A DNA stretch of 64,000 nucleotides from Lucinisca nassula. Lineage: Eukaryota > Mollusca > Bivalvia > Lucinida > Lucinidae. The notes under the pieces were generated by a model that had not been told where the DNA came from, ran no database searches, and worked only from the letters and a program-made list of their open reading frames with translations. Location: assembly GCA_963580285.1 (NCBI GenBank), contig OY757011.1, forward strand, positions 96,889,650-96,953,649, written 5' to 3'. The position numbers and the translations under genes are program-made. This document shows positions 1 to 11,879 of the stretch, one piece after another. Every line of letters begins with the position of its first letter. Position 1 is the stretch's first letter.

Positions 1-3000
1 AGTTATTGCTTCCAGATTCTACGATGAAAGCCGGACATACCATGTTTTGTGAAAAAGCGCAAAGTTTACCTCTTTCCAGAATGGAACCCAGAAACCGGCT
101 TGCATCAGTGCTTCTTCTCAGATGTCTTTGGAATACTTTAATCCTAAATGCACTAAATCATGTCCTATTAGCACCCATGCTAGAAATTTTGGCTGTTCTC
201 ACACCTATACCCCCTAATTTCAGTAAAAATTGGCATTTTGAGGATATTTTGGGGACAAAACTTTGAGAAAATGATTATAAATGCCTTAATGACATGAGAA
301 ATGGCTGAATATATCTATTCAAATCTTGTAACATGAACCCAACCAATAAGAACTTACAATGGCTGAGAAAACTCATTGCGATATTGCAGCAGGCTGTTCG
401 GAGAGACAATTTTGAAATTTTGCATTGGCTTGAGATCCTTGCCTAATGCCAAGTAACCTCAGTGTTATATTCAATATGGAGTATTTTCTTTTTCTTGTGT
501 TCCTGTTTATACTTATACTTCAAGTCTGCTTTCAAAACAGACCAATGACAACTGATTTACATGGCTTTGAAGTACCCCCCCCCCCCCTCCCTCCAATTAC
601 ATGGAACAGAAGCAAAAACTAATAAAATACACCCAGTTAGTCCTTCACTAGCACTAAACTTACAATTTGTACAGTTTCTGTGACAAAATACATGCCAGGA
701 AGATCCAGTTTAAGATACAGAATTGGAGGGAACCTATTATTTGTGAAAATATTATGTAATGAATGAAAACATTAGAGAGGAGCTGATTTTTCTACTTTCG
801 GTTTAGGTGGCACTACAGTAAAAAAAAAAACCTTACTCACAATGTAAATTGGGGCATATTCCATGTTCTACCACATTTCAGCAAGTCTAATGCTTCCATT
901 ATGAGGCATATAATTTGACAGGCTGACCATTTACCTTCCAGAAGCAGCTAAAAAATATGGGTGCTGTGCGGCATATTTTGGCCTTTTTGGCAGCCAGTGT
1001 CAACAAACCCATACCGCAGCGAATAAATCCAGGCATTTCCAGTGGCCAGTCAGCACAATTTTCTGGTTCAATTTAAATCAGCTGCATTTTACAATAGCAA
1101 ATACCTACTAATATTTCTTCTAATAAACAATTAAACTTCTCAGAAAAATAATGGCTTAGCACAAAATCCAATCAGAAGCAGCAGAATATTCAATTCTGTA
1201 CTGAAAGCTCTCCCCAAAGCAATTGCAGCTTTCATAAAGACCAATTATTTACTGTAGTGCAACCTATACCAAACCTATCTAATTATATAGTCATGCATAA
1301 TTAATGTTCAGTGACAAAGAATCTTTAAACTTTGCGAAAAAGTTATTGCTTCCAGATTCTACGATGAAAGCCGGACATACCATGTTTTGTGAAAAAGCGC
1401 AAAGTTTACCTCTTTCCAGAATGGAACCCAGAAACCGGCTTGCATCAGTGCTTCTTCTCAGATGTCTTTGGAATACTTTAATCCTAAATGCACTAAATCA
1501 TGTCCTATTAGCACCCATGCTAGAAATTTTGGCTGTTCTCACACCTATACCCCCTAATTTCAGTAAAAATTGGCATTTTGAGGATATTTTGGGGACAAAA
1601 CTTTGAGAAAATGATTATAAATGCCTTAATGACATGAGAAATGGCTGAATATATCTATTCAAATCTTGTAACATGAACCCAACCAATAAGAACTTACAAT
1701 GGCTGAGAAAACTCATTGCGATATTGCAGCAGGCTGTTCGGAGAGACAATTTTGAAATTTTGCATTGGCTTGAGATCTTTGCCTAATGCCAAGTAACCTC
1801 AGTGTTATATTCAATATGGAGTATTTTCTTTTTCTTGTGTTCCTGTTTATACTTATACTTCAAGTCTGCTTTCAAAACAGACCAATGACAACTGATTTAC
1901 ATGGCTTTGAAGTACCCCCCCCCCCTCCCTCCAATTACATGGAACAGAAGCAAAAACTAATAAAATACACCCAGTTAGTCCTTCACTAGCACTAAACTTA
2001 CAATTTGTACAGTTTCTGTGACAAAATACATGCCAGGAAGATCCAGTTTAAGATACAGAATTGGAGGGAACCTATTATTTGTGAAAATATTATGTAATGA
2101 ATGAAAACATTAGAGAGGAGCTGATTTTTCTACTTTCGGTTTAGGTGGCACTACAGTAAAAAAAAAACCTTACTCACAATGTAAATTAGGGCATATTCCA
2201 TGTTCTACCACATTTCAGCAAGTCTAATGCTTCCATTATGAGGCATATAATTTGACAGGATGACCATTTACCTTCCAGAAGCAGCTAAAAAATATGGGTG
2301 CTGTGCGGCATATTTTGGCCTTTTTGGCAGCCAGTGTCAACAAACCCATACCGCAGCGAATAAATCCAGGCATTTCCAGTGGCCAGTCAGCACAATTTTC
2401 TGGTTCAATTTAAATCAGCTGCATTTTACAATAGCAAATACCTACTAATATTTCTTCTAATAAACAATTAAACTTCTCAGAAAAATAATGGCTTAGCACA
2501 AAATCCAATCAGAAGCAGCAGAATATTCAATTCTGTACTGAAAGCTCTCCCCAAAGCAATTGCAGCTTTCATAAAGACCAATTATTTACTGTAGTGCAAC
2601 CTATACCAAACCTATCTAATTATATAGTCATGCATAATTAATGTTCAGTGACAAAGAATCTTTAAACTTTGCGAAAAAGTTATTGCTTCCAGATTCTACG
2701 ATGAAAGCCGGACATACCATGTTTTGTGAAAAAGGGCAAAGTTTACCTCTTTCCAGAATGGAACCCAGAAACCGGCTTGCATCAGTGCTTCTTCTCAGAT
2801 GTCTTTGGAATACTTTAATCCTAAATGCACTAAATCATGTCCTATTAGCACCCATGCTAGAAATTTTGGCTGTTCTCACACCTATACCCCCTAATTTCAG
2901 TAAAAATTGGCATTTTGAGGATATTTTGGGGACAAAACTTTGAGAAAATGATTATAAATGCCTTAATGACATGAGAAATGGCTGAATATATCTATTCAAA

Positions 3001-6000
3001 TCTTGTAACATGAACCCAACCAATAAGAACTTACAATGGCTGAGAAAACTCATTGCGATATTGCAGCAGGCTGTTCGGAGAGACAATTTTGAAATTTTGC
3101 ATTGGCTTGAGATCCTTGCCTAATGCCAAGTAACCTCAGTGTTATATTCAATATGGAGTATTTTCTTTTTCTTGTGTTCCTGTTTATACTTATACTTCAA
3201 GTCTGCTTTCAAAACAGACCAATGACAACTGATTTACATGGCTTTGAAGTACCCCCCCCCCCCTCCCTCCAATTACATGGAACAGAAGCAAAAACTAATA
3301 AAATACACCCAGTTAGTCCTTCACTAGCACTAAACTTACAATTTGTACAGTTTCTGTGACAAAATACATGCCAGGAAGATCCAGTTTAAGATACAGAATT
3401 GGAGGGAACCTATTATTTGTGAAAATATTATGTAATGAATGAAAACATTAGAGAGGAGCTGATTTTTCTACTTTCGGTTTAGGTGGCACTACAGTAAAAA
3501 AAAACCCTTACTCACAATGTAAATTGGGGCATATTCCATGTTCTACCACATTTCAGCAAGTCTAATGCTTCCATTATGAGGCATATAATTTGACAGGCTG
3601 ACCATTTACCTTCCAGAAGCAGCTAAAAAATATGGGTGCTGTGCGGCATATTTTGGCCTTTTTGGCAGCCAGTGTCAACAAACCCATACCGCAGCGAATA
3701 AATCCAGGCATTTCCAGTGGCCAGTCAGCACAATTTTCTGGTTCAATTTAAATCAGCTGCATTTTACAATAGCAAATACCTACTAATATTTCTTCTAATA
3801 AACAATTAAACTTCTCAGAAAAATAATGGCTTAGCACAAAATCCAATCAGAAGCAGCAGAATATTCAATTCTGTACTGAAAGCTCTCCCCAAAGCAATTG
3901 CAGCTTTCATAAAGACCAATTATTTACTGTAGTGCAACCTATACCAAACCTATCTAATTATATAGTCATGCATAATTAATGTTCAGTGACAAAGAATCTT
4001 TAAACTTTGCGAAAAAGTTATTGCTTCCAGATTCTACGATGAAAGCCGGACATACCATGTTTTGTGAAAAAGCGCAAAGTTTACCTCTTTCCAGAATGGA
4101 ACCCAGAAACCGGCTTGCATCAGTGCTTCTTCTCAGATGTCTTTGGAATACTTTAATCCTAAATGCACTAAATCATGTCCTATTAGCACCCATGCTAGAA
4201 ATTTTGGCTGTTCTCACACCTATACCCCCTAATTTCAGTAAAAATTGGCATTTTGAGGATATTTTGGGGACAAAACTTTGAGAAAATGATTATAAATGCC
4301 TTAATGACATGAGAAATGGCTGAATATATCTATTCAAATCTTGTAACATGAACCCAACCAATAAGAACTTACAATGGCTGAGAAAACTCATTGCGATATT
4401 GCAGCAGGCTGTTCGGAGAGACAATTTTGAAATTTTGCATTGGCTTGAGATCCTTGCCTAATGCCAAGTAACCTCAGTGTTATATTCAATATGGAGTATT
4501 TTCTTTTTCTTGTGTTCCTGTTTATACTTATACTTCAAGTCTGCTTTCAAAACAGACCAATGACAACTGATTTACATGGCTTTGAAGTACCCCCCCCCCC
4601 CCTCCCTCCAATTACATGGAACAGAAGCAAAAACTAATAAAATAAACCCAGTTAGTCCTTCACTAGCACTAAACTTACAATTTGTACAGTTTCTGTGACA
4701 AAATACATGCCAGGAAGATCCAGTTTAAGATACAGAATTGGAGGGAACCTATTATTTGTGAAAATATTATGCAATGAATGAAAACATTAGAGAGGAGCTG
4801 ATTTTTCTACTTTCGGTTTAGGTGGCACTACAGTAAAAAAAAAACCTTACTCACAATGTAAATTGGGGCATATTCCATGTTCTACCACATTTCAGCAAGT
4901 CTAATGCTTCCATTATGAGGCATATAATTTGACAGGCTGACCATTTACCTTCCAGAAGCAGCTAAAAAATATGGGTGCTGTGCGGCATATTTTGGCCTTT
5001 TTGGCAGCCAGTGTCAACAAACCCATACCGCAGCGAATAAATCCAGGCATTTCCAGTGGCCAGTCAGCACAATTTTCTGGTTCAATTTAAATCAGCTGCA
5101 TTTTACAATAGCAAATACCTACTAATATTTCTTCTAATAAACAATTAAACTTCTCAGAAAAATAATGGCTTAGCACAAAATCCAATCAGAAGCAGCAGAA
5201 TATTCAATTCTGTACTGAAAGCTCTCCCCAAAGCAATTGCAGCTTTCATAAAGACCAATTATTTACTGTAGTGCAACCTATACCAAACCTATCTAATTAT
5301 ATAGTCATGCATAATTAATGTTCAGTGACAAAGAATCTTTAAACTTTGCGAAAAAGTTATTGCTTCCAGATTCTACGATGAAAGCCGGACATACCATGTT
5401 TTGTGAAAAAGCGCAAAGTTTACCTCTTTCCAGAATGGAACCCAGAAACCGGCTTGCATCAGTGCTTCTTCTCAGATGTCTTTGGAATACTTTAATCCTA
5501 AATGCACTAAATCATGTCCTATTAGCACCCATGCTAGAAATTTTGGCTGTTCTCACACCTATACCCCCTAATTTCAGTAAAAATTGGCATTTTGAGGATA
5601 TTTTGGGGACAAAACTTTGAGAAAATGATTATAAATGCCTTAATGACATGAGAAATGGCTGAATATATCTATTCAAATCTTGTAACATGAACCCAACCAA
5701 TAAGAACTTACAATGGCTGAGAAAACTCATTGCGATATTGCAGCAGGCTGTTCGGAGAGACAATTTTGAAATTTTGCATTGGCTTGAGATCCTTGCCTAA
5801 TGCCAAGTAACCTCAGTGTTATATTCAATATGGAGTATTTTCTTTTTCTTGTGTTCCTGTTTATACTTATACTTCAAGTCTGCTTTCAAAACAGACCAAT
5901 GACAACTGATTTACATGGCTTTGAAGTACCCCCCCCCCTCCCTCCAATTACATGGAACAGAAGCAAAAACTAATAAAATACACCCAGTTAGTCCTTCACT

Positions 6001-6617
6001 AGCACTAAACTTACAATTTGTACAGTTTCTGTGACAAAATACATGCCAGGAAGATCCAGTTTAAGATACAGAATTGGAGGGAACCTATTATTTGTGAAAA
6101 TATTATGTAATGAATGAAAACATTAGAGAGGAGCTGATTTTTCTACTTTCGGTTTAGGTGGCACTACAGTAAAAAAAAAAACCTTACTCACAATGTAAAT
6201 TAGGGCATATTCCATGTTCTACCACATTTCAGCAAGTCTAATGCTTCCATTATGAGGCATATAATTTGACAGGCTGACCATTTACCTTCCAGAAGCAGCT
6301 AAAAAATATGGGTGCTGTGCGGCATATTTTGGCCTTTTTGGCAGCCAGTGTCAACAAACCCATACCGCAGCGAATAAATCCAGGCATTTCCAGTGGCCAG
6401 TCAGCACAATTTTCTGGTTCAATTTAAATCAGCTGCATTTTACAATAGCAAATACCTACTAATATTTCTTCTAATAAACAATTAAACTTCTCAGAAAAAT
6501 AATGGCTTAGCACAAAATCCAATCAGAAGCAGCAGAATATTCAATTCTGTACTGAAAGCTCTCCCCAAAGCAAGCGCAGCTTTCATAAAGACCAATTATT
6601 TACTGTTGTGCAACCTT
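1..6617. repeat. Tandem satellite-like array, ~1338-bp unit, about 4.95 copies
   Basis: Unit starts in one register (AGTTATTGCTTCCAG) fall at 1, 1341, 2678, 4016 and 5355, giving lengths 1340, 1337, 1338 and 1339. The fifth unit diverges from the others near 6617. Units differ by a few substitutions and by the length of a C-run and an A-run. Examples: TTAGGGCAT instead of TTGGGGCAT in units 2 and 5, and GACAGGATG instead of GACAGGCTG in unit 2. Each complete unit carries a 100-residue open frame with no recognisable domain; near-identity of units explains why it recurs. The array probably extends left of the window. It lies just downstream of the transporter stop codon. Confidence 0.95.
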
Positions 6618-6626
6618 TACACATCC

Positions 6627-6872
6627 TTGTTATGAGCACCTTCTAAACTCCTCTTTATAGAGAAAACGGAGTGTTACGGGGGTAAACATACTTGTTTTCT
6701 TATATCTGCTCCAACACATAGGTTGTGGGTATCCTTTGCAACTGGTTCTAACGAGCATCCAAAACCTATGTTTGAAGCATATATAAGACAAATATCGCAT
6801 TTTTATAGGAAATGTAGCCATTTGGAGAAATGAAAGAATGCACAATGTCATACTGGTGTGTTATCGTAATGA
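6627..6872. mobile_element. Palindromic MITE, subfamily B, degenerate copy
   Basis: Shares the family layout: an ACCCCTCTAAAC-like left arm, the core GGTTGTGGGTA...GTTCTAACGAG, an arm of the TTCTTAT...CTGCTCC type, and the end TTATCGTAATG. The inner hairpin is partly deleted. It abuts the satellite array. Confidence 0.7.
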
Positions 6873-7374
6873 CACGGCCAATACTTTTAAATAAATAGTG
6901 TAGACCCTGTTCTGTGGCGTTTGATCTGGGTCTACACTGTTTGCCAGTTTCCAAGTACAAGAGCTCAGTCCAGATTTTACAAATACCAATCCTTATAATT
7001 AACAGCTCTCTGACGACACAGACATGGAGAAAAATATCGCTGCTGCAAATACATGTACATGTACCCGATACTCGGACCTTTGCGGCAGGGCATGAGATGT
7101 CATTTCATTTCAGTGTTGGGTAAAAGTCCCACAAAATTGGAAGCAACTTCTCCAAAATGACCTTTACAGTGTTGACGGGTACGTTAAACCTCAAATGAAA
7201 CAGACAAACTTGGACATTTGCATGGTCAGCAACAGTCGCGTGGACAGTAGCAGTCACATGTAATTACAGATATTAACAATCGACCGAAAATGGCCTTCTA
7301 AAATCGGCAACAACCACAACAAACATCCCTTGAATGCATGTCGATTTCTTGAGGATTTTACAGTCAACAGAGCT
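6873..7374 (-). other. Probable 3' UTR / downstream flank of the transporter
   Basis: This lies directly 3' of the transporter stop codon on the minus strand. It holds half of a TGTAGACC...GGTCTACACTGTTTGCC hairpin element (about 6898-6947) and a SINE-like fragment. I could not identify a convincing AATAAA polyadenylation signal, so the transcript end is unknown. Confidence 0.4.
7084..7203 (-). repeat. SINE-like family G, 3' fragment
   Basis: Read on the plus strand it runs from GAGATGTCATTTCAT through GGTAAAAGTCCCACAAAATT to GACGGGTACGTTAAACCTC. This is the 3' part of a dispersed family with at least ten further copies here (for example 13075, 16152, 54678 and 58266). Confidence 0.75.
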
Positions 7375-7514
7375 TTACTCTTGATCTTCAGCTGAATTAT
7401 TTCTTGTTCTTTTAATACCCAGCACAATTACTAAGATTACTCCGCCAAGAAACTGAACTCCGGCCGTCACCACGAGAACGATATTGTAACTTCCTGTTGT
7501 ATCTCTTATGAAGC
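7375..7514 (-). CDS. SLC16-like transporter, terminal exon (TM12 and C-tail)
   Basis: The last coding exon (140 bp) completes a minus-strand MFS transporter of the monocarboxylate-transporter type. On the minus strand a TTTTGTTTTAG acceptor precedes GC TTC ATA AGA. The two leading bases complete a Gly codon begun by the final G of the exon at 51824-52855, so phases match. The peptide starts FIRDTTGSYN, resembling the family's (G)xxxDxTGSY stretch before TM12. It then has one hydrophobic helix (IVLVVTAGVQFLGGVILVIV) and a short charged tail ending SAEDQE before TAA at 7375-7377. The acceptor lies 2 bp from a SINE target-site duplication. Joining across 44 kb is inferred from phase, motif order and orientation; transcript data would settle it. 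Confidence 0.8.
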
Positions 7515-7523
7515 CTAAAACAA

Positions 7524-7525
<2 letters not shown>

Positions 7526-7559
<34 letters not shown>

Positions 7560-7799
7560 TATAATAATAATAATAGTAATAATAGTAATAATCGCTTTTA
7601 TTTATAAAGAGTAACACATTTACCACATGTAAACTAGTATTAATCTTCCATGTGGCCCTTTTTTCTTCCTGCGTAGAAACCAGTATTAAGCAAAGTCTTT
7701 TGTTCAAGGAAACAACACTTGACGCTTGTGGGGATCGAACCCGGTACATGTAGCTCTTGTATCCGAGTCCGATGATTTACCATTGCACCATAGCGCTCC
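7526..7799 (-). mobile_element. tRNA-derived SINE with (ATT)n tail, TSD AAAACAAAA
   Basis: Read on the minus strand, the head has box A-like TGGTGCAATGGTAAATC and box B GGGTTCGATCCCC. The body ends AAATAAAAGCGATTATT, followed by an ATT microsatellite (about 7526-7592). Identical 9-bp AAAACAAAA flanks it at 7517-7525 and 7800-7808. It is in sense with the transporter, tail next to the last exon. It is not a functional tRNA: it is followed by a ~200-bp unrelated body. Confidence 0.85.
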
Positions 7800-7861
7800 A
7801 AAACAAAAGTTACCCGTGTACATGTAACACAAAACCATGCAAACACAACTTTTATAATTTA

Positions 7862-8206
7862 CAGTCAAACTTCAATGTCTCGAACACCTTTGGGACCTCG
7901 AAAATCTGTTCGAGACAGGGGTAGTTCGAGCCTTTGAGGCTACTGTCAGGAGGCATAACCAGATACATTTTTACATCTTTTCGGTGTTCTATAATGAATA
8001 TGTATGCTGTGTGTACTCATTAGAATCGCCTCATCGAGGCGATTCTAATGAGTACACACAGCATACAATTGCAAGATAAACAGACAGAATCGCCTTAATT
8101 ATCCCCCACTATTTCTTACGTAGATGATTTCGCTAGGGGCTCAAGAATGTGTTCGACTCATCCATGGTAAACGAGTCATCGGTGTTCGAGCCATCGAAGT
8201 TCTACT
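7862..8206. mobile_element. pogo/Tigger-like MITE, TIR CAGTCAAACTTC, TSD TA
   Basis: The left end CAGTCAAACTTCAATGTCTC and the right-end complement CAGTAGAACTTCGATGGCTC match at most positions, and TA flanks both sides. CAGTNGAACTTCGA-type ends are characteristic of the pogo/Tigger branch of Tc1/mariner. No transposase is present. A 65-bp perfect hairpin lies inside (8002-8066). Confidence 0.7.
8002..8066. repeat. Perfect hairpin, 31-bp arms and 3-nt loop
   Basis: GTATGCTGTGTGTACTCATT... is mirrored exactly around ATC. The core TTAGAATCGCCTC/GAGGCGATTCTAA is a variant of the hairpin at the centre of the palindromic MITEs. A similar variant occurs near 50245-50310. Confidence 0.9.
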
Positions 8207-8254
8207 GTATAAGGTATACAACACGAATCTTACATGGACTTAAGAGGGAGATAA

Positions 8255-9375
8255 CAAGTCACTGTCCGGCATCACGAGACTTACTGAGTGATGCCACACT
8301 GTGGTCGCGAGAAAACGGATTTCTTGCACACAAGATAAGGAAGTCCGTGGTTTTAGCCTGGGATAGAAATTCTGCTTTTACCCAGGCAAACAACATAAGT
8401 ATAATGCACGAAAAATAAAATGTTGAATGAAGTGAAAATGAAAATTTTCGGTGGCGTTGTGCAAGAAAAAGAATCGAATACGAGGCGTTACCGACCCTCG
8501 GGATGAGCGTTCTGAGAGGAACCTCGGCATAGGCTCGGTTCCGCTCCACACAGTCATCCTTCGGATTGGGATATGAAAATCCTATATGGGTGTGAGGGGT
8601 GGATGGAAAATCCGTCCCAAGGGTCACTGTCTTGCCTCGTGATGCCGGACAATGACCCCGAGGGACGGCTTTTTTCAATCCACCCCTAACACTCATGTAG
8701 GATTCTTTTTCTTGCATACCTTTCATTTCTGAGCGTGATTTTTCAATACTGCATTCTCTTCGGTTTCCGAGCGCGCCATATTGTGATGACACTACAGTGA
8801 TGTTTAGTGACGTCACGTAAAGTGCTGTGACTTCAACCTTAACGACGGCGCATATGAGGTCGTATTCAACCAGCGCATTTATATCGATCGGGCGAGAATA
8901 TTCGATTTAGGGTTAGAATATAAGAATCTTATATGGGTATGAGGGGTGGATGGAAAAATCCGTCCCAAGGTTCACTGTCCGGCATCACGAGGCGTGTCGA
9001 GTGATGTCGGACAGTGATCCCGAGGGACGGATTTTTCTATCCGCCTCTCACACCCATATAAGATTCTTTTTCTTGCATACCTTTCATTTCTTAGCGCGGA
9101 TTTTTAATTCTGCATTCACTTCGAGCACCGACGTCCGCCATCTTGTGATGACAGTACAGAAATGTTTAGTGACGTCGCGTTACGTGCTGTGACGTCAGCC
9201 TTAACGACGGCGCATATAAGGTCGTATTCAACCAGTGCATTTGTCAAACACGCGATTATATTCGATTTTGGGTCGGAACACCGGGGTCAATACATAAATT
9301 TCTATCCCAGGTTAAAATCACGGATTTGCTTGTCCATCCCAAGCTAAAACTATGCATTTCCTTATCTGGTGTGCA
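8255..9375. repeat. Two tandem copies of a palindrome-bearing repeat
   Basis: Copies at about 8540-8830 and 8920-9200 each contain TATGGGTGTGAGGGGTGGAT or TATGGGTATGAGGGGTGGAT, AAATCCGTCCCAAGG, and CACTGTC with a GGCATCACGAG-like stretch, then the near-complement ending CTCACACCCATAT. A partial third copy flanks each side. The long minus-strand open frame across it is a by-product of the palindrome. Confidence 0.75.
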
Positions 9376-9504
9376 AGAAACGCCAGTCTACAACAGAACC
9401 CCATATCAGATTCCTTTAGTCTCTACATGCATCTGTCCCTCACATCTAAGTAAGATTGTTTTTCTGCATGCACATCATTTCTAAGCGTAGATTGTAATAT
9501 TGCA

Positions 9505-9787
9505 CATTACGAAAACACGCCTATATAAATACATTGTAAATTGTACCGCCAACAAGTTAAAATTTTAAGTTGAAAAATTGGGATATTTTTATTATTTCTT
9601 CTCTAATATATAGATTGTGGGTACACGTTAGAACCGCCTTATCGATGCGGTTCTAACGAAAACCCACAATCTATATATTAGAGAAGAAATAAGAAAAATA
9701 AGGTTTACCCTGGTAAACCCCAGTTTTACTATAATATAAAAGTGGAGTTCAAGGGTGTCAAAATTATATAGGCCTGTTTTCGTCATG
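9505..9787. mobile_element. Palindromic MITE, subfamily A
   Basis: Ends are ATTACGAAAACACGCCTATA and the complement TATAGGCCTGTTTTCGTCAT. The centre carries GATTGTGGGTACACGTTAGA with its near-complement, flanked by TTCTCTAATATATA and TATATATTAGAGAA. The stretch 9376-9504 shows nothing recognisable. Confidence 0.9.
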
Positions 9788-10051
9788 AGTCACTGCGATC
9801 ACCGAAGTCCACAATGTAGTGAGAATAAAACTGTGGCGTCCAGTGATGTTACGAAAAGTGCACATCAAACACATGCGATTTTGATACTTTCACTAAGTGG
9901 GGATATCCCGTTTAAGCCTACGGTTTTCTATCCCAAAGTTATACTGTCCTAGCATGTAATAAGCTAACCTAGTTACGAGTTTTTGCTCAAACGTAAGTGT
10001 GTGTGCCTCAGATTTCATCCAAACAGTTTCACTGATTTAACACCCCTCCCC

Positions 10052-10058
10052 ACAACCC

Positions 10059-10089
<31 letters not shown>

Positions 10090-10103
10090 ATAATAATAAT
10101 AAT
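10052..10103. repeat. Homopolymer tract: C-run, A-run, (AAT)n
   Basis: About 21 C, then A-run, then a short AAT repeat. Its length is likely to be unreliable in an assembly. The rest of 9788-10207 shows no gene. Confidence 0.9.
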
Positions 10104-10207
10104 TGTTAAAGTGGCGGCTTCGATCTTCGAACTTGGACACCGTTCAGATACATGATGTGTTAGTCGCAGGCTAATAGTGTTAATCTTTGACATCCGTCAC
10201 ACATTTA

Positions 10208-10491
10208 ATACGAGTACGCGCCTATATAATTTTGACCCCCTCATACCCCACTTTTATATAGTAAAACTGGGGTTTAAGGGGGTATACATTATTTTTCTTA
10301 TTTCTGCTCAAAAACATATATTGTGTGTACTCGGTAGAACCGCCTCGTCGGTTCTATCGAGTCCCCGCAATTTATGTTTTGAGCAGAAATAAGAAAAATA
10401 TCAAAATTTTTCATGTAAAAATTTCTAAATTTTGGCCAAAAAAAATTGGCAATGTATTAATGTATTTGTATAGGCGTGTTGTCGTAATGTC
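10208..10491. mobile_element. Palindromic MITE, subfamily A
   Basis: Arms GCGCCTATATAATTTTGACC and TTTGTATAGGCGTGTTGTCG; inner TCTGCTCAAAAACATATATT and TGTTTTGAGCAGAAATAAG. The central hairpin is shortened (GAACCGCCTCGTCGGTTC). Confidence 0.88.
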
Positions 10492-10556
10492 TGGCTGTTT
10501 ACACAGGTAGCTGTACTGTTAAACTTTAATACTATTTTTAGTAACAAAACAGTCTT

Positions 10557-10706
10557 CCCAGCAGGCACATGACGTATTTGTGACGCCACATTGATGCCGG
10601 TGCAACGTCATGATTTTATGCAACGTTACATCTATGTCAAAGCAACCTCGTGACGTTGCACAGACGCTGATTTGACGTTGCCCTTGCGACATGTGCCTGC
10701 TGGGTT
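10557..10706. mobile_element. Short MITE with CCCAGCAGGCACATG termini
   Basis: The left end CCCAGCAGGCACATGACGT is mirrored by GCGACATGTGCCTGCTGGGT at the right end, about 150 bp in all. The interior repeats CAACGT/ACGTTG words, giving further self-complementarity. No coding sequence. Flanking 10707-10982 holds only a decayed TCTGACG...CGTCTGATATGGGTTTA hairpin. Confidence 0.8.
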
Positions 10707-10982
10707 GGTTCTAAGATAAGCAAAGTTAGCTTTTCTTATTTCCTTGAAAAGTACAATATGGACTTCGCAACGAGTAAAATCAAAGCACAGACTGCCCTGA
10801 TAAGTCGATTGTCTCTGCGTGTAGGCTGAAAAAAAGGTCCTGAACAAAAACTTAGGCTGTTTACTTTAACCCTTAAATATATGTACTGTTTGCAAAATGG
10901 TAGACTAAGATCTGACGACACCGACTTCTGTGGCGTCTGATATGGGTTTACGCCGTTTGCAAATTCAGTCCTGATTCTATTC

Positions 10983-11261
10983 GTCACGAAAACACGTCTA
11001 TATAATTTCGACCCCCTCGAACCCCACTTTTTTTTAGTAAAACTGGGGTTTGCAGGGGTGAACCTTATTTTTCTTATTTTTGCTCTAAAATATAGAGTGT
11101 GGGTACTTGTTAGAACCGCCTCGATGAGGCGGTTCTAACGAGTACCCACAATCTATATTTTGAGCAGAAATAAGAAATATATCACAATTTTTCATCTGAA
11201 AATTTTCGTTTTTTAAGTGGTAAAGTTCGCAATGTATTTGTATAGGCATGGTTTCGTAATG
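10983..11261. mobile_element. Palindromic MITE, subfamily A (near-canonical)
   Basis: Left end CACGAAAACACGTCTATATA, right end TATAGGCATGGTTTCGTAAT. The centre is TTAGAACCGCCTC GAT GAGGCGGTTCTAA within GTGGGTACTTG and CGAGTACCCAC arms. The AACCCCACTTTT/AAAACTGGGGTTT pair makes a second, inner hairpin. Confidence 0.92.
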
Positions 11262-11512
11262 GAAACCCACCTTACGATCAGCGACAATAATAGCGTCGTT
11301 ATTTTCTATAAAGAAACGTTACTTCGATTTCCTATAATTTAGTAATAATCACATGGACATCAACAACGACAAGTTACTGTCCTCAGTAACTTTTGGTCGA
11401 TTGACAAACAATCGACCCAAAAGTTCTCCTCGATATTTACTCTCCAAGACATAGGTTGTGGGTATGCTAGAACAGCCTTATTGAGGTAATGGATTCCCTA
11501 GGACCAGTATCT

Positions 11513-11690
11513 CGAAAACACCAAGACTGGTTTGACGAGAATGACGAAGAAATCCAGGAACTCCTCGAAACATAACACCAGAAACGCAAGGCATACCTCA
11601 GTGATATCAGCTCAGCAGCTAATTAACAAGGCTGCCTATTCAAGTATATGCAAGACAGTCCAGACTAGGCTCAGATATATCCAAGAAACT
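11513..11690 (+). pseudogene. LINE remnant, endonuclease-RT linker region
   Basis: The frame starting CGA AAA CAC CAA reads RKHQDWFDENDEEIQELLE, then a stop and QKRKAYLSDISSAA. This DWFDENxEEIQxLL...AYLSDPSS stretch is what I recall from the linker of RTE-type non-LTR proteins that databases often call craniofacial development protein 2-like. Two in-frame stops lie within about 50 codons, and no endonuclease or polymerase motifs flank it. It is a short dead fragment. Confidence 0.5.
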
Positions 11691-11879
11691 TGTCCGGCTT
11701 TGACCTTCTACTTCTCCAATGGCTTCTGGCCATAATGGCGTAACTTTACGGTGGTATACGCTCGTATGCCATGTTCGTTTATATAGACTGTATAACTCTG
11801 CATCCGTGATTGTATACTAAATTGTGGCCACTTATCTGTGGTGATAGAAACTGGATATCAATACATACAAAAACCAAAT

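Noticed and set aside
1304..5620. A 100-residue frame repeated in each satellite unit
   Set aside because: Units are almost identical at DNA level everywhere, so conservation of the frame is not evidence of selection; no domain or signal peptide is recognisable.
7526..7749. Poly-Tyr-containing extension upstream of the transporter's last exon
   Set aside because: It is translation of the SINE's (ATT)n tail; the splice acceptor at 7515-7516 excludes it.
8259..8816. 185-residue minus-strand open frame
   Set aside because: It spans a palindromic dispersed repeat, with no recognisable domain and a mirror frame in the second copy.
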